This document shows positions 4,579 to 9,165 of a stretch of DNA of 9,165 bases, piece by piece (positions within the stretch are counted from its first letter, which is position 1; the number at the start of each line of letters is the position of its first letter). The position numbers were made by a program, and so were the translations under genes. The stretch is from DASYRM01 sp036004405. Its GTDB lineage: Bacteria; Acidobacteriota; Vicinamibacteria; Vicinamibacterales; UBA2999. The notes beneath the pieces are model-generated. The model did not search any database. It saw only the letters and a program-made list of their open reading frames with translations, and was not told the origin of the DNA. The stretch lies in the NCBI GenBank assembly GCA_036004405.1, contig DASYRM010000184.1:1-9165 (forward strand), in the 5' to 3' direction.

Positions 4579-4864
4579 CCTTCAGGTGTTCGCGACCGGT
4601 CAGCTCCTGACCGGTCGCAGGCGGCTGATCCGGTCCGAGTTCGGCCCAGAGCGCGCCGAAGTACCTTCCCGGCTGCCATCCCCACATCCCTGAGAGATCG
4701 GGCCGGCCGGCGGCGGTTCGGGGCGCCGGCCCCGCAAGGTCCGCCTTCCCCTCGGCGGTACGCGGAATGCCGTGTGTCGGGTGATGCAGCCACTGCGCCG
4801 TCAACGGTTCGACGCCCCCTACCGCCACCAGGAACAGAACGAGCAATCGCGTGACATGAGCCAT
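4427..4864 (-). pseudogene. Truncated secreted-protein gene (N-terminal remnant)
   Basis: An open frame of 145 codons, of which only about the first 80 (4625-4864) look genuine. ATG 4864 has a perfect AGGAGG at 4872-4877 with a 7-nt spacer. Residues 1-24 (MAHVTRLLVLFLVAVGG then VEPLTAQ) form a signal peptide. Next come WLHHPTHGIPRTAEGKADL and AGPAPRTAAGRPDLSGMW, typical of a secreted-protein family abundant in Acidobacteriota, with no assigned function that I know of, then GRYFGALWAELGPDQ. Family members go on for a few hundred residues; here the sequence turns into Arg-rich, low-information translation and ends antisense to the toxin gene. I read it as a gene that lost its 3' part when the toxin-antitoxin segment arrived or a deletion occurred. 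Signals for expression are intact, so a short secreted peptide could still be made. Confidence 0.6.
4592..4618. terminator. 12-bp stem hairpin after the toxin gene, possible terminator
   Basis: GCGACCGGTCAG (4592-4603), loop CTC, CTGACCGGTCGC (4607-4618): a perfect 12-bp stem beginning 14 nt after the toxin stop codon. Position and strength suit transcription termination, but there is no T-tract on either strand, so it may instead be an end or scar of the inserted toxin-antitoxin segment. The recognisable part of the neighbouring gene remnant stops just beside it. Confidence 0.4.
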
Positions 4865-5014
4865 GAACGCGCCTCCTGATCTCTTGAGCGGGAAGCGACG
4901 AATGGGCGTATCAGCGGCCGCGGAGGGGTCGGATTGCCCGCGGCACTGTCGGCGCACCGACCAGGGTGCCGGTTCGTGGAGCCCCACTCTTCTTCGATCT
5001 GCACGCGACTGCAC

Positions 5015-5030
5015 GGGCATTCCGCTTGCG
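5015..5030 (+). promoter_or_regulatory. Sigma-54 (-24/-12) promoter candidate for the flgB operon
   Basis: GGGCA (5015-5019) and TTGC (5026-5029) give GG-N10-GC with exact spacing; GGCA and TTGC both match the consensus TGGCACG-N4-TTGCW, with mismatches at the first T, the C and G after GGCA, and the final W. Initiation would be near 5041, about 127 nt before the flgB GTG. Early flagellar operons are sigma-54 dependent in several phyla, and a sigma-54 activator is encoded 1.4 kb away. Confidence 0.5.
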
Positions 5031-5079
5031 ATGTGACTGGCACGCCCGCGCCCTGTGTGCGTCGGCAAGCGCCACGGTG

Positions 5080-5110
5080 TCTTGAATGCGGTGGTTCGTT
5101 GCATTCAAGA
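5080..5110. repeat. 10-bp inverted repeat TCTTGAATGC / GCATTCAAGA
   Basis: Perfect arms at 5080-5089 and 5101-5110 with an 11-nt loop, 58 bp before the flgB start. It could be an operator or, downstream of the proposed sigma-54 start, an RNA hairpin in the leader. Confidence 0.5.
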
Positions 5111-5113
5111 CCA

Positions 5114-5130
5114 GCCCCGCAACGCGGGGC
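5114..5130. repeat. GC hairpin GCCCCGC-AAC-GCGGGGC in the flgB leader
   Basis: Perfect 7-bp stem with a 3-nt loop, 26 nt before the flgB ribosome site. No T-tract follows. It may influence leader stability or partial termination; its function is unknown. Confidence 0.45.
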
Positions 5131-5167
5131 CAGGCAGACAGTGGGCGCGTAGAGAGAGGACCCGACC

Positions 5168-5551
5168 GTGAACACGATTGATGATGCCGCCCTCGTCGAA
5201 GCGCTCCGCCAGCAGATGACCAAGTCGGTCGCCCGCCAGGTGGCCGCGTCCGGCAACCTGGCCAACGTGGACACGCCCAACTACAAGGCGGTGGAACCCT
5301 CCTTCGCCGACGCCCTCAAGGGCCAGCTGCAGATGACGGCCACCCGCACCAACCACATCAACCCCGGCGACGCCAGCCGGCCGCAGGTGCGGGAGATCAA
5401 GGACGCCGCGGCGCGCCGCGACGGCAACACCGTGGAACTCGATCGCGAACTGCTCACCATGCAGCGTGCCAGCGGCGACTTTGCCGCGGCGCAGACGGCG
5501 CTGGCCGCCAAGTTCAAGCTGGTGCGCTACGCCATCAGCGAGAGCAAGTAG
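5168..5551 (+). CDS. flgB: Flagellar basal-body proximal rod protein FlgB
   Basis: 127 aa, normal for FlgB. Shows the N-terminal rod/hook motif ASGNLANVDTPNYKA (residues 27-41) and the FlgB signature DGNTVELDRELLTMQ (85-99), with helical ends that assemble the rod coiled coil. FlgB is exported by the flagellar type III apparatus and forms the most proximal rod on the MS ring together with FlgC and FliE. The GTG start has AGGA (5157-5160) with a 7-nt spacer. It is the first gene of a plus-strand operon: flgC begins 4 nt after its stop. The candidate sigma-54 promoter at 5015-5030 is the likely main control point. The order flgB-flgC-fliE-fliF-fliG is the conserved flagellar operon head known from many phyla. 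Confidence 0.96.
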   Translation: MNTIDDAALVEALRQQMTKSVARQVAASGNLANVDTPNYKAVEPSFADALKGQLQMTATRTNHINPGDASRPQVREIKDAAARRDGNTVELDRELLTMQRASGDFAAAQTALAAKFKLVRYAISESK

Positions 5552-5555
5552 AACA

Positions 5556-5987
5556 GTGGCCACCCTAGGCTCCGCCATCACCGCCGCCGCCAGCGCGCTG
5601 TCCGTCGAGCGGACGCGCATCGAGGCCGCGGTCTCCAACCTCGCCAACGCCGAATCCACCCGCTCGGCGAACGGCCAGCCGTACCGCCGCCGCGACGTCG
5701 TGCTGCGGGCCGAGCCGGTGGAGAGCTTCGACGCGGCGCTCGGACGGTCCACCGCGACCGGCGTGAAGGTGGCCGCGATCGTCGAGGACCAGAGCGAGTT
5801 CCGGCGCCGCTACGAGCCGTCGCATCCCGACGCCGACAAGGACGGCTTCGTATCGCTGCCCAACGTCGACGCGCCGCAGGAAATGGTGGACATGGTCGGC
5901 GCCGCGCGCGCCTATCAGGCCAACCTGGCGGCCATCGGCCTCATCCGCGAGATGGTCCAGAAGGCCCTCGAGCTCGGAAAGGGATAG
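5556..5987 (+). CDS. flgC: Flagellar basal-body proximal rod protein FlgC
   Basis: 143 aa from GTG 5556. N-terminal motif AAVSNLANAESTR (residues 24-36), central FlgC hallmark YEPSHPDADKDGFVSLPNV (86-104) and C-terminal MVDMVGAARAYQANL (110-124), the rod/hook-family terminal helix. FlgC is a proximal rod subunit secreted through the flagellar export gate and stacked on FlgB and FliE. The start just after the flgB stop is chosen because the conserved N-terminus (MATLGSAITAAASALSVERT) begins there; the frame stays open upstream to 5466, but that part is shadow inside flgB. The ribosome site is weak, so translational coupling to flgB is likely. Three nucleotides separate its stop from the fliE ATG. 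Confidence 0.95.
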   Translation: MATLGSAITAAASALSVERTRIEAAVSNLANAESTRSANGQPYRRRDVVLRAEPVESFDAALGRSTATGVKVAAIVEDQSEFRRRYEPSHPDADKDGFVSLPNVDAPQEMVDMVGAARAYQANLAAIGLIREMVQKALELGKG

Positions 5988-5990
5988 CGC

Positions 5991-6302
5991 ATGCCTCTCG
6001 ATCCACTGACGCTCTCCGGCGCGACCGGATCGGTTCTCAACCGCCCGAAGCAGGGCGCCGACGCCGGCAGCGGCGCCGGTCTGGCGGGCAGCTTCGGCGC
6101 CGCGCTGGGCCGCCTGATCGACGGCATCGAGACCACGTCCGCCGCCGCCAACACCGCGGTGACCGGAATGATGGAAAGGACCACCGACGTGCACGACGCG
6201 ATGATCGCGCTCCAGCGCGAGGAGTTGACGCTGCAGCTGAGCGTCCAGATTCGCAACAAGCTCGTCTCGGCCTACCAGGAAATCATGCGGATGCCCATCT
6301 AA
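5991..6302 (+). CDS. fliE: Flagellar hook-basal body complex protein FliE
   Basis: 103 aa, the usual size. The C-terminal two fifths hold the conserved FliE region DVHDAMIALQREELTLQLS then VQIRNKLVSAYQEIMRMPI (residues 66-103); the N-terminus is Gly/Ala-rich and variable, as in the family. FliE is the adapter between the MS ring (FliF) and the proximal rod and is needed for export of the rod proteins. AAGGGA (5979-5984) lies 6 nt before the ATG. Its TAA stop is followed with no spacer by the fliF ATG, a sign of coupled translation between partners that contact each other in the basal body. Confidence 0.95.
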   Translation: MPLDPLTLSGATGSVLNRPKQGADAGSGAGLAGSFGAALGRLIDGIETTSAAANTAVTGMMERTTDVHDAMIALQREELTLQLSVQIRNKLVSAYQEIMRMPI

Positions 6303-7970
6303 ATGGACCCCGAACAGCTCGCCGCCAAGCTTCGCAACCTGACCGCGCCCTTCACCTCGGGGCAGCTGGTCACGCTCGCCCTAACGTTCGTGATCGTCAT
6401 CGGTGTCGTGATCGCGTCGGCCATGTGGCTGCAGAAGCCCACCTACCGGTTGCTCCAGGCCGATCTCGATCCCGAGACGATGGGGCAGGTGGTGTCGCGC
6501 CTCAAGAGCCTCAAGGTGCCTTACGAGCTCGACGAGGGCGGCCGCGGCATCCGCGTGCCGGCCAGCCGCATCGACGAACTGCGGCTCGAGTTCGCGGCGA
6601 GCGGCGGCAGCGAGTCGGGTCTGCCGGGGTGGAAGCTTTTCGACGGCCAGGACTTCGGCATCACGGAGTTCGGCGAAAAGATCAAGTACCGCCGCGCGAT
6701 GGAAGGTGAGATGGCGCGGACGATCGCGACGCTGGCCGAGGTGTCGAGCGCGCGCGTCCACATCGCGATGGGCAAGGAGGAGCTGTTCGGCGAATCGCGC
6801 CCCGCCACGGCCTCCGTGGTCCTGAAGCTGAAGGCGGGCCGCTCGCTTCCCACCAGCGCCGTCAACGGCATTACCAACCTGGTGGCGGGCGCGGTGGACG
6901 GCATGAAGGCCGAATCGGTCATCGTGCTCGACAACTACGGCCGGCCGCTCACCCGCCCGAAAGTGGACGAGAACGACCCTGCCGGCGCCGCGTCGATGGA
7001 GCGCCAGCAGCGCCTGGAGCGCGAGTACGCGCAGCGCGTCGTCGCCATGCTCGAGCCGATCGTCGGCGCCGATCACGTGCGCGTCAACGTCGCGCTGTCC
7101 CTCAAGCGCCAGACCACCGAGCAGACCCAGGAAACGTGGGACCCGAATGCGACGGTGGTCCGCAGCCAGCAGACCACCAGCGAGACGATGAACAGCGGCG
7201 CCACGGCGCTGGCCACCCCGCCGCCCGGCGTGGTGCCCGGCACCGCCGGCTCGCGCTCGAACCTGCCCGCCCCGGCTCCGAACGGCGGCACGGGCGCCGC
7301 GCCGCTGACCACCGCGCAGGGCCCCACCTCGCAGCGGACCAGCGAGACCAAGAACAACGAAATCGGCGTCACCAAGACGCACACGATTCAGCCGGCGGGC
7401 GAAATCGAGCGTCTGTCGGTGGCGGTCATCGTGGACGACGACCAGCAGGTCAAGGCCGAGAACGGCAAGAGCACCGTGACGCGCAACAAGCGCACGCCCG
7501 ACGAGCTGAAGAAGTTCGAAAACCTGGTGGCCTCCTCAGTGGGCCTCAACTCCGAGCGCGGCGACCGCGTGACGGTGGAGAACATCGCGTTCGACGAGCC
7601 GCTGGCCGAAGAGATCGAGGCGCCGAGCGTGCTCGTGAAGTATCAGCCGCAGATCGAAGAGACGGCGCGCGTGGTCGGCCTGGTGGTGGTGGTCGTGCTG
7701 GCGTTCTTCTTCGTCATCCGGCCGCTCATGAGCAAGGTGTCCACCGGCGTGGCCACCACGCGCGTGACCATGGCCACGGCCGGGGGCGGCGCGCGGCCGC
7801 GAACGGTGGCCGAGCTCGAAGGCGAGATCGAGGCGCAGCTCGACGCCGCAGAAACCAAGGGCGACCGCAAGCTGCCGGTCCTGACCAAACGGGTCGCGGA
7901 CGGCGCGATCAAGGAGCCGGAACACGTCGCCAAGGTGCTTCGCAGCTGGATGAAGGAAGAGGTGAGGTAG
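6303..7970 (+). CDS. fliF: Flagellar MS-ring protein FliF
   Basis: 555 aa, normal for FliF. First membrane helix at residues about 22-43 (LVTLALTFVIVIGVVIASAM); then the periplasmic ring-building motifs with LLQADLDPETMGQVVSRLK, SGLPGWKLFDGQDFGITEF, EMARTIATLAEVSSARVHIA and the ring-building region near VRVNVALSL; a Pro/Gly/Ala/Thr-rich linker at about 300-350, normally poorly conserved; second membrane helix at 457-476 (VVGLVVVVVLAFFFVIRPLM); and a cytoplasmic tail ending KLPVLTKRVADGAIKEP...VAKVLRSWMKEE, which binds FliG. FliF forms the membrane ring on which rod, export gate and switch are built. No convincing ribosome site precedes the ATG, which abuts the fliE stop, so coupling is likely. 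One nucleotide separates its stop from fliG. Confidence 0.97.
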   Translation: MDPEQLAAKLRNLTAPFTSGQLVTLALTFVIVIGVVIASAMWLQKPTYRLLQADLDPETMGQVVSRLKSLKVPYELDEGGRGIRVPASRIDELRLEFAASGGSESGLPGWKLFDGQDFGITEFGEKIKYRRAMEGEMARTIATLAEVSSARVHIAMGKEELFGESRPATASVVLKLKAGRSLPTSAVNGITNLVAGAVDGMKAESVIVLDNYGRPLTRPKVDENDPAGAASMERQQRLEREYAQRVVAMLEPIVGADHVRVNVALSLKRQTTEQTQETWDPNATVVRSQQTTSETMNSGATALATPPPGVVPGTAGSRSNLPAPAPNGGTGAAPLTTAQGPTSQRTSETKNNEIGVTKTHTIQPAGEIERLSVAVIVDDDQQVKAENGKSTVTRNKRTPDELKKFENLVASSVGLNSERGDRVTVENIAFDEPLAEEIEAPSVLVKYQPQIEETARVVGLVVVVVLAFFFVIRPLMSKVSTGVATTRVTMATAGGGARPRTVAELEGEIEAQLDAAETKGDRKLPVLTKRVADGAIKEPEHVAKVLRSWMKEEVR

Positions 7971-7971
7971 C

Positions 7972-8985
7972 GTGAACATCCAGACCACGATGTCCGGTCT
8001 GCGGAAGGCCGCGATCGTCGCGCTGATGATCGGTGAAGACGCGTCGGCCAGCATCTTCAAGCACCTGTCCGAGGACGAGATCGAGACGCTGCTCAGCGAG
8101 ATGGCGGCCCTGGGCCGCATCTCGAGCAAGATGGGCGAGCAGGTGCTCGAGGAGTTCCACCAGACGGCGGTGGCCGCCGAGCACGTCGCCCGCGGCGACA
8201 TCGAGTTCGCCAAGCGCGTGCTCATCAAGAGCTTCGGCCCCGACACCGCGCGCCGCATGATCGACCGCGTGATGCGGGCGTTCCAGTCGAACGCCGGCTT
8301 TGCCTCGCTCGAGCGTGCCGACCCACAGCAGCTCTCCAAGTTCATCCTCGGCGAGCACCCGCAGACCATCGCCCTGATCCTGGCGCACCTGCAGCCGGCC
8401 AACGCGGCGCAGCTGGCGACGCTCCTTCCCGAGGAGCTGCGCGTCGAGGTGCTGACGCGCATGGCCAGCCTGGAAGACATCTCACCCGACGTGGTGTCGC
8501 GGATTTCGAGCGTGATCGAGCTGCGCTTGAAGGCCCTCGGCGGGCCGTCGCGCGAGCAGCACGGCGGCGTCCGCGCGGTGGCCGAGCTGTTCAACCGGCT
8601 CGAGCGCACTGTCAGCACGCCGGTGCTCGAGGCCATCGAAGAGCAGCGGCCCGAGCTGGCGGTGTCGATCCGCAACCTGATGTTCGTGTTCGACGACCTG
8701 CTGCACGTGGACGACAACGGCATGCGCGAGATCATCCAGCGCGCCGACAAGAAGGGGCTCACCATCGCGCTCAAGGGCGCGAGCGACGAGATCCGCCAGC
8801 GCTTCTTCACCAACATGTCGAAGCGTGCCGGCGAGATGCTGCGCGAAGAGATGGAAGTGCTGGGCGCCGTGCGCCTGCGCGACGTCGAGAAGTCGCAGCA
8901 GGAAGTCGTCGCCATCGCGCGCAAGCTCGAAGAGGAAGGGCTGATCTCCACCGGCGCCGCCGCCGGCGAAGCCTATGTCGTCTAG
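7972..8985 (+). CDS. fliG: Flagellar motor switch protein FliG
   Basis: 337 aa, full length. FliG-N (about 5-100, AAIVALMIGEDASASIFKHL) binds the FliF tail; FliG-M carries the EHPQ motif (128-131, LGEHPQTIALILAHLQP); FliG-C has the MFVF switch hinge (237-240, NLMFVFDDLLHVDD) and the torque helix with NMSKRAGEMLREEMEVLGAV then RLRDVE. The charged residues that face the stator in Escherichia coli FliG (R281, D288, D289, R297) correspond here to R285, E292, E293 and R301, so the torque machinery looks functional. FliG is the cytoplasmic rotor subunit that converts stator ion flow into rotation and switches direction with FliM. The GTG start is preceded by GAGGTGAGG inside the fliF end. Its last 11 nt overlap the next gene's ATG at 8975. 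Confidence 0.97.
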   Translation: MNIQTTMSGLRKAAIVALMIGEDASASIFKHLSEDEIETLLSEMAALGRISSKMGEQVLEEFHQTAVAAEHVARGDIEFAKRVLIKSFGPDTARRMIDRVMRAFQSNAGFASLERADPQQLSKFILGEHPQTIALILAHLQPANAAQLATLLPEELRVEVLTRMASLEDISPDVVSRISSVIELRLKALGGPSREQHGGVRAVAELFNRLERTVSTPVLEAIEEQRPELAVSIRNLMFVFDDLLHVDDNGMREIIQRADKKGLTIALKGASDEIRQRFFTNMSKRAGEMLREEMEVLGAVRLRDVEKSQQEVVAIARKLEEEGLISTGAAAGEAYVV

Positions 8986-9165
8986 GGCCCGCCGCCTCGT
9001 GGCCGCCGGGACGGCGACCGCCACCCCGGTCGCGTCATGGCTCGAAGCCGTGGCCGACGGCGTCGTGCCGGCCGCCGGCCGCCGCGCCGCCTATCTGGTG
9101 GCGCCCAGCGCGGCGTCGGCGATGCCGGCCATGGCCGGGGGATCGCCGCCGCCGCCCTCGGCGGC
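8975..9165 (+). CDS. fliH: Probable flagellar assembly protein FliH, N-terminal fragment
   Basis: An open frame from ATG 8975 to the right edge: 63 complete codons with no stop and mostly G or C at third positions, as in the genes before it. It overlaps the end of fliG by 11 nt (ATG...TAG), typical of coupled genes. The product begins MSSRARRLVAAGTATATPV and becomes rich in Ala and Pro, with no recognisable domain in this part. FliH N-termini are poorly conserved and low in complexity, and fliH normally follows fliG in this order, so the name rests on synteny. FliH regulates the export ATPase FliI and docks it at the basal body. No good ribosome site is visible. Confidence 0.6.
   Translation, partial: MSSRARRLVAAGTATATPVASWLEAVADGVVPAAGRRAAYLVAPSAASAMPAMAGGSPPPPSA

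Larger units (their letters stand above)
4865..5167. other. Leader/control region of the flagellar operon
   Basis: About 300 bp with no supportable gene. From left to right it contains the ribosome site of the minus-strand remnant (4872-4877), a sigma-54 promoter candidate (5015-5030), a 10-bp inverted repeat (5080-5110), a compact GC hairpin (5114-5130) and the flgB ribosome site (5157-5160). If initiation is near 5041, both hairpins lie within the flgB 5' untranslated region. Confidence 0.6.

Noticed and set aside
4509..4793. A second minus-strand frame over the gene remnant as a frameshifted continuation
   Set aside because: Its translation shows no family motif beyond the point where the first frame loses similarity, so truncation explains it better than a single frameshift.
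5037..5052. TGGCACG in the flgB leader as a -24 box
   Set aside because: The -24 half is perfect, but there is no TTGC at the right distance (CC stands where GC is needed); the motif at 5015-5030 has both halves.
6381..8951. Long minus-strand open frames opposite fliF and fliG
   Set aside because: GC-rich coding sequence leaves the antisense frames open; the sense strand has full-length FliF and FliG with all signatures.

Overview
The window is GC-rich, densely coded bacterial chromosome. Two features suggest an Acidobacteriota member, probably of the Vicinamibacteria: the N-terminal signature of a truncated secreted protein (PRTAEGKADLAGPAPRT... PDLSGMW), and hairpin-type intergenic repeats ending in CTACG. 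This is inference from family knowledge; no rRNA or marker search was possible.

Layout. (1) Positions 1-133, minus: the first 44 codons of an FMN-binding glutamate-synthase-like protein. (2) 150-281: a 22-bp near-palindrome, a GGCC-rich hairpin and three tandem 23-bp repeats. (3) 282-1163, minus: an HDOD-domain protein. (4) 1164-1386: a divergent intergenic region with nested inverted repeats. (5) 1387-2106, plus: a short soluble histidine kinase without a sensor domain. (6) 2101-2166: a composite double-hairpin repeat. (7) 2191-3588, minus: an NtrC-family sigma-54 activator convergent with the kinase. (8) 3589-3871: a divergent control region with a very good sigma-54 promoter for the regulator and a sigma-70-like promoter for the next genes. 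(9) 3872-4578, plus: a Phd/YefM-type antitoxin and a PIN-domain (VapC-like) toxin; the toxin starts at CTG inside the antitoxin stop. (10) 4427-4864, minus: the truncated remnant of a secreted-protein gene. (11) 4865-5167: leader of the flagellar operon with a candidate sigma-54 promoter. (12) 5168 to the end, plus: flgB-flgC-fliE-fliF-fliG and the start of a probable fliH, tightly packed.

How it works together. The flagellar genes encode the proximal rod (FlgB, FlgC), rod/MS-ring adapter (FliE), MS ring (FliF), rotor switch (FliG) and start of the export-ATPase regulator (FliH), the early structures of the basal body. The kinase and the GAFTGA-containing activator next door look like a flagellar FlgS/FlgR- or FlrB/FlrC-like pair. 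The best sequence support for this is that both the activator gene and flgB have upstream GGCA-N8-TTGC (-24/-12) motifs. The toxin-antitoxin pair and gene fragment between regulator and operon look like a later insertion with loss of the resident gene's 3' part.

I see no wholly new system. The most interesting points are the sigma-54 wiring, the convergent two-component pair whose kinase stop codon lies in a repeat, the apparently leaderless antitoxin mRNA, the CTG-started toxin with Glu at its first active-site position, and the repeat elements.
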